Below are positions 20,243 through 28,473 of a DNA stretch of 64,000 nt, one piece after another. The notes under the pieces were generated by a model. It saw only the letters and a program-made list of their open reading frames with translations. It was not told the origin of the DNA and searched no databases. The position numbers were made by a program, and so were the translations under genes. Positions within the stretch are counted from its first letter, which is position 1, and each line of letters opens with the position of its first letter. The stretch comes from Enhydrobacter sp. (GTDB taxonomy: Bacteria; Pseudomonadota; Alphaproteobacteria; Reyranellales; Reyranellaceae): assembly GCF_030246845.1 (NCBI RefSeq), contig NZ_CP126889.1:1302001-1366000 (forward strand). The letters are read 5' to 3'.

Positions 20243-20968
20243 ATGGCAAAACGCGCCGCCCGCCGCGCCAAGCTTCATGCCATCGATAACAACCGGATTC
20301 ACAATCTCGTCTTCGACCATACGCCGGCCAATGATCGGGATCAGAGCTACGTCCGAAAAATCAGGCCACGCAGCGACAATCAGCGGGTTCTGATGGAGGC
20401 AATCGAAACCAAGCCTTTGACGATCGCCGTCGGGCCGGCGGGAACCGGCAAGACCTACCTTGCCATCGCCGCCGCCGTGGAGGCACTCGAGGCGGGAACC
20501 GTTTCGCGCATCGTCCTTTCCCGCCCGGCGGTCGAAGCCGGGGAAACGCTCGGTTTCCTGCCCGGCGACATGCGCGAGAAGCTCGACCCCTACCTCCGTC
20601 CCCTGTGGGATGCCCTGAACGACCGCCTGGGGGCAAAACGCCTGCGCCAGAACCTGGACGACGGCACCATCGAGATCGCCCCGGTCGCCTTCATGCGTGG
20701 CCGGACGCTGAACAACAGCTTTGTGCTGATCGACGAGGCGCAAAATTGCACCTATGGCCAGATCAAGATGCTGCTGACGCGACTTGGCTGGCACTCGACG
20801 ATGGTGATGACGGGCGATCCCGATCAGACGGATCTGCTGCCGGAACTCTCGGGCCTGGGGGCCATCGCCCAGCGCCTCGAGGGGCTTCCGGACGTGGCGG
20901 TCGTCCGGTTGGCGGACAAGGATGTGGTTCGCCACCCCCTGGTCGGCAGAATGCTAGCCGTGCTTTGA
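20243..20968 (+). CDS. phoH: PhoH-family ATPase
   Basis: A 241-residue PhoH-like P-loop protein. Walker A is GPAGTGKT (residues 64-71) and Walker B is NSFVLIDEAQN, followed by MVMTGDPDQTDL. The family is linked to RNA handling (often beside ybeY/ybeZ) and in some bacteria to phosphate stress; the exact role is not settled. I prefer the ATG at 20243 because GGAG lies seven bases before it; an ATG at 20237 would place GGAG only one base away. No ybeY follows, so this is a stand-alone phoH. Confidence 0.9.
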   Translation: MAKRAARRAKLHAIDNNRIHNLVFDHTPANDRDQSYVRKIRPRSDNQRVLMEAIETKPLTIAVGPAGTGKTYLAIAAAVEALEAGTVSRIVLSRPAVEAGETLGFLPGDMREKLDPYLRPLWDALNDRLGAKRLRQNLDDGTIEIAPVAFMRGRTLNNSFVLIDEAQNCTYGQIKMLLTRLGWHSTMVMTGDPDQTDLLPELSGLGAIAQRLEGLPDVAVVRLADKDVVRHPLVGRMLAVL

Positions 20969-20979
20969 AACGCCGGAAG

Positions 20980-20988
20980 TTATCCACA
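20980..20988 (+). promoter_or_regulatory. Perfect DnaA-box sequence (TTATCCACA)
   Basis: TTATCCACA, the strict consensus DnaA box, stands 12 bases after the phoH stop. A second site matching the relaxed consensus is at 21178-21186 in the same gap. Whether DnaA binds here is inference. Confidence 0.45.
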
Positions 20989-21177
20989 TATGGGAATGTA
21001 ACAAACGATTGGGGAAAAACAGGAACGCAGGCTGCCGCGATCATTCTCGGTGGACAGCACCTATGCCCAATAGCCATTTCATATCAATAAATTAGCTTCG
21101 GGGTGGCAGGCCGTTGCCACCCTGACTACATTGAGTCAATACGGTGACGCCGATGTAACGTCGCCTATGCGATCGGC

Positions 21178-21186
21178 TTTTTCACA
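21178..21186 (+). promoter_or_regulatory. Relaxed DnaA-box match (TTTTTCACA)
   Basis: TTTTTCACA fits the relaxed consensus TTWTNCACA and lies 18 bases before the uvrC start. Close by, TTCCCCACA (21190-21198) differs from the strict box at two positions. Together with the perfect box at 20980 and the AT-rich stretch at 21071-21095 this forms a small cluster in the 235-base gap. Confidence 0.35.
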
Positions 21187-21203
21187 GACTTCCCCACACC
21201 GTC

Positions 21204-23090
21204 GTGAGCAACGAGACCGACATCGAACAGCCGCCGAGCGAAGGATCGCTCGCCGACGGCATGCGGATCATCGCCGACCTTGTCCGTACTCTGCCACGCA
21301 AGCCGGGAGTCTATCGGATGATCGCCAGCGATGGCGAGGTCCTCTATGTGGGCAAGGCGAGGTCGCTGCGCAGCCGCGTGGCCGCCTATACACAGCCGAC
21401 GCGGCTGGCCACCCGCCTGATGCGCATGGTGTCGGCGACACGGACCATGGAGTTCGCGGTCACCGACAGCGAGGCCGAGGCGCTGCTCCTCGAGAACAAT
21501 CTCATCAAGCGCTTCCGGCCGCGCTTCAACGTGCTGCTGCGCGACGACAAGTCCTTCCCCTACATCGTCATCCGCCGCGACACCGAATGGCCGCAGCTTG
21601 CGAAGCATCGCGGCACGCGCGAGCCGGACAACGAATATTTCGGTCCCTTCGCCTCGGCGACCGCGGTCAACCGCACCCTCTATGCGCTGCAGCGCGCCTT
21701 CCCCCTGCGGTCCTGCTCCGACGGCGTCTTCTCGACCCGCACCCGACCCTGCCTGCAGTACCAGATCAAGCGCTGCACCGCGCCCTGCGTCGGCCGTATC
21801 GACAAGCCCGAGTACGACAGGATCGTCGACGAGGTGCGCGACTTCCTGGGCGGTCGCAACCGCGAGGTCCAGCAGGCGCTGTCGCAGCGGATGGAACGGG
21901 CCTCGGCCGAGCTCGAATTCGAGCAGGCCGCCGTCCTGCGCGACCGCATCAAGGCGCTGGCCCACATCCAGTCGCACCAGTCGATCAGCCTGCATTCGAT
22001 CGACGAGGCCGATATTTTCGCCGCCCACGCCGAGGGCGGGCAGGTCTGTGTGCAGGTCTTCTTCCTGCGCGCCGGCCAGAATCTCGGCAACCGGGCCTAC
22101 TTCCCGAGCCACGGCAAGGAGCTCGACGAGTCGCAGGTGCTGTCGGCCTTCATCGGGCAGTTCTACGAGTCGCGGCCCGCGCCCAGGCTCGTGCTCACGA
22201 GCCACGAAGTGGCCGAGGCCGAGCTTCTGGAAAGCGCGCTCGCGCTCTCGGCGGGCCACAAGGTCGAGATCCGCAATCCCCGGCGCGGCGACCAGAAGGA
22301 TGCCCTCGATCAGGCTGTCACCAATGCGCGAGAGGCGCTGGCGCGCCGCATGGCCGAGCGCGGCACGCAGCGCCAGCTGCTGGAGGGGGTGGCGCGGGTG
22401 TTCGGCCTCGACGCGCCGCCCGAGCGCATCGAGGTGTACGACAACAGCCATATACAAGGCGCCGCCGCGATCGGCGCCATGATCGTGGCCGGCCCCGACG
22501 GCTTCATCAAAAATGCGTACCGCAAGTTCAACATCCGGACGGAAGGGGCGGCCGGCGACGACTTCGCGATGATGCGCGAGGTGATGAGCCGGCGGTTCGG
22601 CCGCGCACTCAGGGAGAATCCCGAACGCGACGAGGAGCATTGGCCGGATCTCGTGCTGATCGACGGCGGCCAGGGTCAGGTCGAGGCGGTCCGTCAGGTG
22701 CTGACCGAGCTCGGGCTCGAGGACATCGCCACCGTCGGCATCGCCAAGGGGCCGGATCGAGATGCCGGACGCGAGCGCTTCTTCGTGCCGGGTCGCCCGC
22801 CCTTCTCCCTGGAGCCACGCGATCCCGTGCTCTATTTCCTGCAACGCCTGCGCGACGAGGCGCATCGCTTCGCGATCGGCACGCACCGCACGCGGCGGAC
22901 CGCCGGCATCATGCGCTCGGCCCTCGACGAGGTGCCGGGTATCGGTGCCGGCCGCAAGCGTGCCCTGCTGCACCATTTCGGCAGCGCCCGCGCCGTGGCC
23001 GTGGCGACGCTCGAGGACATCAAGGCCGTTCCCGGCATTTCCGATGCCCTCGCCCGCAAGATCCACGACCATTTCCGAGGCGCAGGATGA
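21204..23090 (+). CDS. uvrC: UvrABC excinuclease subunit C
   Basis: A 628-residue nucleotide excision repair nuclease that makes both incisions around DNA damage bound by UvrB. The N-terminal GIY-YIG domain starts at [29 protein letters not shown] (about residues 33-60). The UVR motif region is near [20 protein letters not shown], the RNase H-like nuclease includes [10 protein letters not shown] and [10 protein letters not shown], and the C-terminal HhH pair ends [18 protein letters not shown]. The start is a GTG at 21204 without a clear ribosome binding site; a later ATG at the MRIIADLV position is the alternative. pgsA follows 55 bases later. Confidence 0.96.
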   Translation: MSNETDIEQPPSEGSLADGMRIIADLVRTLPRKPGVYRMIASDGEVLYVGKARSLRSRVAAYTQPTRLATRLMRMVSATRTMEFAVTDSEAEALLLENNLIKRFRPRFNVLLRDDKSFPYIVIRRDTEWPQLAKHRGTREPDNEYFGPFASATAVNRTLYALQRAFPLRSCSDGVFSTRTRPCLQYQIKRCTAPCVGRIDKPEYDRIVDEVRDFLGGRNREVQQALSQRMERASAELEFEQAAVLRDRIKALAHIQSHQSISLHSIDEADIFAAHAEGGQVCVQVFFLRAGQNLGNRAYFPSHGKELDESQVLSAFIGQFYESRPAPRLVLTSHEVAEAELLESALALSAGHKVEIRNPRRGDQKDALDQAVTNAREALARRMAERGTQRQLLEGVARVFGLDAPPERIEVYDNSHIQGAAAIGAMIVAGPDGFIKNAYRKFNIRTEGAAGDDFAMMREVMSRRFGRALRENPERDEEHWPDLVLIDGGQGQVEAVRQVLTELGLEDIATVGIAKGPDRDAGRERFFVPGRPPFSLEPRDPVLYFLQRLRDEAHRFAIGTHRTRRTAGIMRSALDEVPGIGAGRKRALLHHFGSARAVAVATLEDIKAVPGISDALARKIHDHFRGAG

Positions 23091-23145
23091 ACCCTTTCTT
23101 CTCGCCCCGGGATGACAGGCGGCGGCCGATGGGCTTTATGTTCTT

Positions 23146-23724
23146 GTGACCATCATGCTCAACACCGCGAACATCCTCACCCTGTCGCGTATCCTCGCGA
23201 TCCCGCTGGTCGTCGCCTGCCAATGGCTCGACCGGCCGTGGTCGCCCTGGGTGGCGGTGTTCCTGTTTGCCGCCGCGGCGATCACCGACTGGTTCGACGG
23301 CTATTTCGCCCGCCGCTATCACCAGATCTCGCGGCTCGGCCGATTTCTCGACCCGATCGCCGACAAGCTGCTGGTGGCTGCCGTTCTCGTCATGCTGGTC
23401 CAGGACGGCCCGCTGGGCGGCGTTCACGTGTTCGCCGCTCTGATCATCCTGGCGCGCGAGATCCTCGTCTCCGGCCTGCGCGAGTTCCTGGCCGAGCTGC
23501 ATGTCGGCTTGCCGGTGAGCCAGCTCGCCAAATGGAAGACGGCCGTTCAGATGACGGCCATCGCCTTCCTGCTCGTGGGGAATGCCGCGGCAAGCTGGGT
23601 CACGACCATTGGTCTCTGCCTGATCTGGATCGCTGCCGGCCTGACCCTGGTGACGGGCTACGACTATCTGCGGACCGGACTACGCCACATGGCGGAGGAC
23701 GCACCGCCGGGCAGCGCCGAATGA
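23146..23724 (+). CDS. pgsA: CDP-diacylglycerol--glycerol-3-phosphate 3-phosphatidyltransferase
   Basis: A 192-residue inner-membrane enzyme of phosphatidylglycerol synthesis, joining CDP-diacylglycerol with glycerol-3-phosphate. The CDP-alcohol phosphotransferase motif D-G-x2-A-R-x8-G-x3-D-x3-D is complete at residues 51-73. Several hydrophobic helices surround it. The start is a GTG at 23146 or an ATG three codons later. The stop overlaps the moaD start (ATGA). The order uvrC-pgsA-moaD-moaE is common in alphaproteobacteria. Confidence 0.95.
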   Translation: MTIMLNTANILTLSRILAIPLVVACQWLDRPWSPWVAVFLFAAAAITDWFDGYFARRYHQISRLGRFLDPIADKLLVAAVLVMLVQDGPLGGVHVFAALIILAREILVSGLREFLAELHVGLPVSQLAKWKTAVQMTAIAFLLVGNAAASWVTTIGLCLIWIAAGLTLVTGYDYLRTGLRHMAEDAPPGSAE

Positions 23725-23972
23725 AAGTGAGATATTTCGCCTGGATGAAGCGCACGGTCGGCGTCGCCGAGGAGCAGGTCGAGCCGCCGGCCGAGGTGCG
23801 CACCGTAGGGGACCTCGTCGCCTGGCTGCGCACGCGCAGCGACGGACATGCCGAGGCACTGGCCGAAGGTGCGGCCTTCGGCGCGGCGGTCGACAAAAGG
23901 ACCGCGCCGTTCGACGCGCCGCTTGCCGGCGCCACGGAGGTCGCGTTCTTCCCTCCGTTCACGGGAGGATAG
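23721..23972 (+). CDS. moaD: Molybdopterin synthase small subunit MoaD
   Basis: An 83-residue ubiquitin-fold sulfur carrier ending in the required GG (FFPPFTGG). After adenylation and thiocarboxylation of this terminus it donates sulfur to precursor Z in the MoaD-MoaE complex of molybdenum cofactor synthesis. The ATG at 23721 overlaps the pgsA stop (ATGA). moaE starts four bases after its stop. Confidence 0.93.
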   Translation: MKVRYFAWMKRTVGVAEEQVEPPAEVRTVGDLVAWLRTRSDGHAEALAEGAAFGAAVDKRTAPFDAPLAGATEVAFFPPFTGG

Positions 23973-23976
23973 GCTC

Positions 23977-24453
23977 ATGGCCGTACGGGTCCAGGAAGCC
24001 GACTTCGATGTTGGCGCCGAGATCGAGGCGCTGACCGGGAGCAACAGGCGCATCGGCGGGCTCGCCCTGTTCGTCGGCCTGGTCCGCGACAAGCATGTCC
24101 GCGAAGGCCTGCATCGCGAGCCTATCGAGGCGCTCACGCTGGAACACTATCCCGGCATGACCGAGAAGGCGCTGGAGGAGATCGAGGCAGAAGCCCATCG
24201 CCGCTGGCCCCTCGAAGCCACGCTGATTGTCCACCGCCACGGGCGACTCGCCGCGGGCGACCGCATCGTCCTCGTCATTGTCGGCTCGCCCCATCGCGAG
24301 GCAGCGTTCGAGGCCTGCGAATTCCTGGTCGACTGGCTCAAGACCAAGGCGCCGTTCTGGAAGCTGGAGGAAACGCCGGCCGGCGAGAAATGGGTGGACG
24401 CACAGGAGGGCGACGACAAGGCCGCCGCCCGATGGGAGAAGAAGGCCTCCTGA
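23977..24453 (+). CDS. moaE: Molybdopterin synthase catalytic subunit MoaE
   Basis: A 158-residue catalytic subunit that carries the converting site of molybdopterin synthase. Family segments include GGLALFVGLVRD, LEHYPGMTEKALEEIE, IVHRHGRLAAGDRIVLVIVGSPHREAAFEACEFLVDWLKTKAPFWKLE. GGGAGG lies just before the ATG at 23977. The lysine-rich tail after KWVDA is variable in the family. It ends 56 bases before the convergent DUF2630 gene. Confidence 0.95.
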   Translation: MAVRVQEADFDVGAEIEALTGSNRRIGGLALFVGLVRDKHVREGLHREPIEALTLEHYPGMTEKALEEIEAEAHRRWPLEATLIVHRHGRLAAGDRIVLVIVGSPHREAAFEACEFLVDWLKTKAPFWKLEETPAGEKWVDAQEGDDKAAARWEKKAS

Positions 24454-24509
24454 ACGCCGCGACCGCCGGGCTCGGTCCGGCATGCATGGCCAGGCCGGAG
24501 CTACGCCGG

Positions 24510-24752
24510 CTATCCTTGGTAGTTCTCCACCGTCTTGGCCGACCGCACTTGCGCGTCGTCCGGATTGCGGCCGAACTCGCGCAAGGCGCGCCTCTGGCGC
24601 AGAAGATCCCAGCATCGGTCGAGCTCGACATTGATCGAGCCAAGCCGTTCCTTTTCCTCGTCCGAGATCGTGCCCTTGCCGTAGAGCCGCTTCTCTTCCT
24701 CAACCAGGTGCTCGATATGCTTGAGCACGGTCTGATCGGTGACATGCGTCAT
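24510..24752 (-). CDS. DUF2630 family small protein
   Basis: An 80-residue charged, helical protein that fits the DUF2630 pattern (ILxHIExLVxEEkrL ... LDRCWDLLRQRRALREFGxNPDxAQVRxxxxVExY). The function is unknown. There is no signal or membrane segment. It stands alone between moaE (convergent) and the thiamine operon, 33 bases downstream of the last thi gene on the same strand, so it might be read through from that operon. Confidence 0.8.
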   Translation of the reverse strand: MTHVTDQTVLKHIEHLVEEEKRLYGKGTISDEEKERLGSINVELDRCWDLLRQRRALREFGRNPDDAQVRSAKTVENYQG

Positions 24753-24785
24753 GACAGCTCTCCGTCGATCAAGTGCCCCCGTCGA

Positions 24786-25754
24786 TCACCCCAAGGCCAC
24801 CAGGGCGAGATTGGCAAGGCCCCGGCCGCGCAGCCGGTCGGCCGCCATGAGGGACCGCTGCCCGCTGCGGCAACAGAGGACAATGCGTTGCGAGGGCGGA
24901 GGTTGCGTGACGATTTCCTCCACATGGTCGACATCGAGCCGTCTTGCGCCGGCGAACGGCGAGACGGGCGCCTCGTCTAAGCCACGCAGGTCGACGACGA
25001 GATCGTCCGGACCGACAGCGGAAGGCGCGATGAAGGGCACGGCCGCCTCCGGCTCCGGACTGCCTTCGAAGCCGAAGCCGCCGAAGGCGAGCTTCTTTGC
25101 ATCGAAGGTCACGACGCGACCGAGCACCGTGGGCTCGAGCTTCAACAGGAGATGCAGCGCCAGATGCGCCTGCAGGGCGCCCAGCACCGCCACGGCCGTA
25201 CCGAGCACGCCGACCGTCGCGCACGTTCCGCCGTCGATGGACACGTCGGGAAACACGGCGCGATAGCTCGGTCCGCCCCCGCAGAAGGCGCCGGCATAGC
25301 CTGTAAGGCCGATCGCCGACGCGCTCACGAGCGGCTTGGCCGCCGCGGCGCAGGCATCGCTCAGGATGTAGGTCACCGCGAAGCTGTCGGCGGCGTCGAC
25401 GATCACGGCCGCCCGCGCGACCAGTTCCGAAGCGTTCTGCGGCGTGAGACGTTCGACGATCGTCTCGACGGCAAGATCCGGGTTGAACCGGCGCAGGATC
25501 GCACCGGCCGCTTCGGCCTTCGCCTTGCCGATGTCAGCCATGCCGTAGAGCGGCTGGCGATGGAGGTTGCTCTCCTCGACCGTGTCGTGGTCGACGATCA
25601 GCAGCGTACCGACGCCCGCGCCGGCGAGATATTGCAGCACCGGGCAACCGAGGCCGCCGGCGCCCACGACCAGCACCGAGGCGGCCGCAAGCCGAGCCTG
25701 GCCTGCGCTACCGACCTCGTCGAGAACCGTTTGCCGTGCGTACCGGTCCGTCAT
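24786..25754 (-). CDS. thiF: ThiF/MoeB-family adenylyltransferase with C-terminal rhodanese domain
   Basis: A 322-residue E1-like enzyme. The nucleotide-binding GAGGLG is at residues 31-36, followed by the usual DHDTVEESNLHRQPLY and VDAADSF. The C-terminal ~95 residues form a rhodanese-like domain with the active-site loop CCRSGQRS (cysteine near 295). It should adenylate the GG end of ThiS and pass sulfur through the rhodanese cysteine. The zinc CxxC seen in many relatives (YRCL) is replaced by YRAVFP, so the metal site looks lost. The ATG at 25754 overlaps the thiE stop (ATGA). Confidence 0.88.
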   Translation of the reverse strand: MTDRYARQTVLDEVGSAGQARLAAASVLVVGAGGLGCPVLQYLAGAGVGTLLIVDHDTVEESNLHRQPLYGMADIGKAKAEAAGAILRRFNPDLAVETIVERLTPQNASELVARAAVIVDAADSFAVTYILSDACAAAAKPLVSASAIGLTGYAGAFCGGGPSYRAVFPDVSIDGGTCATVGVLGTAVAVLGALQAHLALHLLLKLEPTVLGRVVTFDAKKLAFGGFGFEGSPEPEAAVPFIAPSAVGPDDLVVDLRGLDEAPVSPFAGARRLDVDHVEEIVTQPPPSQRIVLCCRSGQRSLMAADRLRGRGLANLALVALG

Positions 25755-26353
25755 GCCGGCACGCGCGTGGCGGCGAGCCACGCCTTGGTCTGGCCCATCG
25801 GATCGGCATGGTTGACGATGTCGCCCACCACCGCAGCCGAGTCGGCGCCGGCCGCGAGGCAAAGCTTGGCGCGCTCGACCGTCAGGCCGCCGATCGCCAC
25901 CAGGGGCTTGTTGCCGATCAGCTTCTTCCATTCGCCGATTCGTTCCAGCCCTTGCGGCGCCCACGGCATCTTCTTGAGCAGCGTCGGATAGATCGGGCCG
26001 AGCGCCACATAGTCGGGATTGGCCGCGAGCCCCTTCTCCAGCTCGGCGTGATCGTGCGTGCTCACGCCCAGCAGAAGGCCGGCGCGACGGATCGCCTTCA
26101 CGTCAGCGCCCACCAGATCCTCCTGGCCGAGATGAACCCAGGTGCATTTCTCGTCGATGGCGATCTGCCAATAGTCGTTGACGATGAGGTCGGCGCCATG
26201 CGTGGCGCACACTGCCCTGGCCACCCGCACTTGGCGACGCAATTCTTCATCGGGCTGGTCCTTGATGCGGAGCTGGATGAAGCGGGCACCCGCCGGCACC
26301 AGCCGCGCTACCCAATCGGCATCGGGAACGACGGGATAGAAGCGGTCGATCAT
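25751..26353 (-). CDS. thiE: Thiamine-phosphate synthase
   Basis: A 200-residue TIM-barrel enzyme that joins HMP-pyrophosphate and thiazole phosphate into thiamine phosphate. Segments typical of ThiE are FIQLRIKD, LIVNDYWQIAIDEKCTWVHLGQEDL, LLGVSTHDHAEL and YVALGPIYPTLLKK. It is two bases after thiG and overlaps thiF. The ATG at 26353 fits the family N-terminus. No thiD or thiC lies nearby, so the HMP branch must be elsewhere. Confidence 0.92.
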   Translation of the reverse strand: MIDRFYPVVPDADWVARLVPAGARFIQLRIKDQPDEELRRQVRVARAVCATHGADLIVNDYWQIAIDEKCTWVHLGQEDLVGADVKAIRRAGLLLGVSTHDHAELEKGLAANPDYVALGPIYPTLLKKMPWAPQGLERIGEWKKLIGNKPLVAIGGLTVERAKLCLAAGADSAAVVGDIVNHADPMGQTKAWLAATRVPA

Positions 26354-26355
26354 GG

Positions 26356-27129
26356 TCAATCTCCCAGCGCCGCCCGACCGATGGTGGGCGTCGACGGGAC
26401 AGCCATGTCGCGCGGCTCCATCGGCTGGGCCCTGAACGCCGTATGGCCGGCCTCGATGGCAAGCGCAAAGGCCCTGGCCATCGCCACGGGATCGCCGGCC
26501 TCGGCCACGGCAGTGTTGAGCAGCACGGCGTCGTAGCCGAGCTCCATGGCCGCCGCCGCATGGGACGGCACGCCGAGCCCCGCATCGACCACGAGCGGCA
26601 CGTCGGGGAAGTGGGCGCGCAAGGCTTTCAGGCCATAGACGTTGTTGAGGCCTCGCGCCGAACCGATCGGCGCGCCCCACGGCATCAGCACGCGGCAGCC
26701 CGCTTCGACGAGGCGGTCGGCCACCGCGAGATCCTCGGTCGTATAGGGAAAGACCTCGAAGCCTTCCTCGCCCAGCACGCGCGCCGCCTCGACCAAGCCG
26801 AAGACATCGGGCTGCAGCGTGTCCTCGTCGCGGATCACCTCGAGCTTGACCCACGACGTCTCGAAGAGCTCGCGCGCCATGTGCGCGGTCGTGACGGCCT
26901 CCTTCACCGTGTGGCAGCCCGCGGTATTGGGCAGCACCCGCACGCCGAGCGAGCGCACCAGCGACCAGAAGCTCTGCCCGGCTCGCTCGGGTCCCGCTTC
27001 GCGACGCAGGGAAACGGTCACCACCTCCGCCCTCGACGCCCGGATCGCCTCTGCCAGGATCTTGGGCGAAGGGTAGCGCGCCGTGCCGAGCAGCAGCCGC
27101 GATTTCAGTTCGACGCCGTAGAAGGCCAT
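26356..27129 (-). CDS. thiG: Thiazole synthase
   Basis: A 257-residue thiazole synthase. [12 protein letters not shown] near the N-terminus, the Schiff-base lysine at K95 ([10 protein letters not shown]), and [19 protein letters not shown] are standard for ThiG. It condenses deoxyxylulose phosphate, dehydroglycine and ThiS thiocarboxylate to the thiazole ring. The ATG at 27129 is three bases after the ThiS stop. With ThiO as the glycine-oxidising partner this is the aerobic route. Confidence 0.95.
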   Translation of the reverse strand: MAFYGVELKSRLLLGTARYPSPKILAEAIRASRAEVVTVSLRREAGPERAGQSFWSLVRSLGVRVLPNTAGCHTVKEAVTTAHMARELFETSWVKLEVIRDEDTLQPDVFGLVEAARVLGEEGFEVFPYTTEDLAVADRLVEAGCRVLMPWGAPIGSARGLNNVYGLKALRAHFPDVPLVVDAGLGVPSHAAAAMELGYDAVLLNTAVAEAGDPVAMARAFALAIEAGHTAFRAQPMEPRDMAVPSTPTIGRAALGD

Positions 27130-27132
27130 CGG

Positions 27133-27330
27133 TCAGCCCCCCTGCATGGGCGCCACGACCTCGATCTTGTCGCCGTCGACAAGCCTGGTCGTGGGCCGCA
27201 GGCTGGCGGAAACGAAGCGGCCGTTCACCGCCGTCGCGATCTTCCGCCCGCCGTAACCCAGGATATCCAGCGCGCCCGCAAGCGTGCCGGGCTCAACCTC
27301 ATGCTGGTCGCCGTTCACGTAGATCCGCAT
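27133..27330 (-). CDS. thiS: Sulfur carrier protein ThiS
   Basis: A 65-residue ubiquitin-fold sulfur carrier ending in GG (VVAPMQGG). Its terminus is adenylated by ThiF and converted to thiocarboxylate for thiazole formation. The ATG at 27330 lies inside the end of thiO, so the two genes overlap by 32 bases in different frames; the GG end and the ThiG gene three bases later leave little doubt about the frame. Confidence 0.92.
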   Translation of the reverse strand: MRIYVNGDQHEVEPGTLAGALDILGYGGRKIATAVNGRFVSASLRPTTRLVDGDKIEVVAPMQGG

Positions 27331-28318
27331 CGATGGTCTCCAGGGAAGGAAGCAACTCGGCCGTCCGCTCGGCCACCTCGCGCGCCAACGCGGGCGCCAG
27401 CAGGAAGCCATGACGATAAAGGCCATTGGCATAGAGGATCCGGTCTTTCTGCCGCACCGCCGGCAAGTTGTCCGGAAAGGCCGGCCGTACATCGGCGTTG
27501 ATCTCGAGGATCTCCGCCTCGCCGAACGCCGGATGCAACGCATAGGCGGCGTTCAGGAGATCGACGGCGGAGCGCACCGTCGGGCCGCCGCGCGCCTCGC
27601 TTTCGATCATCGTGGCGCCCACCATGAATATGCCCGCGCCGCGCGGCACGACGTAGAGCGGGATGCGCGGATGCAGCATGCGCACCGGCCGAGAGAACTC
27701 GAGATCGCGCGACCGGATCACCAGCATTTCGCCGCGCACGCCGCGCAGATCCGAAAGCGCGTCGCCTGCCGCGAGCCCCCGGCAATCGACGATCAGGCCG
27801 TGCCGCGATCTTGCGGGCGAAAAGTCGACGCCGAAGCGGATCGGCACGCTGCGGGTGCGCAAGGCATCGGCAAGCGCCGCCAGCGCCCGACGGGGATCGA
27901 GATGCCCTTCATCGGGAAAGAACAGCGCGCGGCGGTAGCGGCCGGCGAGATCGGGTTCGAGCTCGGCAAGGCGCTCCCCGTCGACCCACTGGAAATTCCC
28001 GGTGCGCCCGGCGAAGCGCGAGAGCTCGCCCATGTCGCGGGCCTGCGCCACGACGAGGCTTCCCTGGCGGACCGTGCCGGCGAAGTGGCGCACCCACCAG
28101 TCGATCGACGGCGCTCCACGCAGGGCGACCGCCGGCTCCGTGGTGGCCCGCTCGCACCACGGCGCCAGCATGCCGCCCGCCATCCACGAGCAGCAGCCAT
28201 CGCCCAGCGCGCGGCCGCGCTCGACCACCTCGACGGCATATCCACTTTCGGAGAGCTCGAGCGCGCAACAAAGTCCTGCGACGCCGGCACCTACGACAAT
28301 GACGCTCGACTGGCTCAA
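27299..28318 (-). CDS. thiO: Glycine oxidase ThiO
   Basis: A 339-residue FAD-dependent amine oxidase. The dinucleotide-binding GAGVAGL is at about residues 11-17, and GMLAPWCE and the C-terminal NGLYRHGFLLAPALA match ThiO/DadA proteins. It oxidises glycine to dehydroglycine for ThiG. The start is a TTG at 28318: GGGAG sits seven bases before it at the very end of the TPP riboswitch, and any later ATG would cut off the FAD motif. It is the first gene of the operon. Confidence 0.92.
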   Translation of the reverse strand: MSQSSVIVVGAGVAGLCCALELSESGYAVEVVERGRALGDGCCSWMAGGMLAPWCERATTEPAVALRGAPSIDWWVRHFAGTVRQGSLVVAQARDMGELSRFAGRTGNFQWVDGERLAELEPDLAGRYRRALFFPDEGHLDPRRALAALADALRTRSVPIRFGVDFSPARSRHGLIVDCRGLAAGDALSDLRGVRGEMLVIRSRDLEFSRPVRMLHPRIPLYVVPRGAGIFMVGATMIESEARGGPTVRSAVDLLNAAYALHPAFGEAEILEINADVRPAFPDNLPAVRQKDRILYANGLYRHGFLLAPALAREVAERTAELLPSLETIDADLRERRPA

Positions 28319-28325
28319 CCGCTGG

Positions 28326-28426
28326 CTCCCGTTCCTTCGCCGGCATGACCCGGATCAGGTTCAAAGGGTTCAGCCGTTCCGGCTGTCTCAGACCAGCCTC
28401 CTCGCGGAGACCGGACACCCCTCGGA
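28326..28426 (-). promoter_or_regulatory. TPP riboswitch (THI element)
   Basis: Read on the minus strand, the conserved TPP aptamer parts are all present: GGGGTGTCCGG at the 5' side, CTGAGA in the pyrimidine-sensing arm (28387-28392), then CCTTTGAACCTGATC and GGGTCATGCCGGCGAAGGAA at the 3' side. It ends in the GGGAG that serves the TTG start of thiO, so binding of thiamine pyrophosphate most likely blocks translation initiation. No separate terminator hairpin with a T-run is seen. Confidence 0.95.
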
Positions 28427-28435
28427 CATATGGTA

Positions 28436-28464
28436 AACAGACTGCGGCAAGGCCACCCTGTCAA
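28436..28464 (-). promoter_or_regulatory. Promoter of the thiamine operon
   Basis: On the minus strand TTGACA (28459-28464) is a perfect -35 box. Seventeen bases further is TCTGTT (28436-28441), a weak -10. The predicted start would be just before the first bases of the TPP riboswitch at 28426, which supports the assignment. The promoter begins only ten bases after the aminotransferase stop. Confidence 0.6.
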
Positions 28465-28473
28465 GCCGTCGCG

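Noticed and set aside
20969..21203. Chromosomal origin of replication
   Set aside because: Only one perfect DnaA box and two weaker ones are present, with no origin-associated genes (dnaA, hemE, parAB, gidA) in the window.
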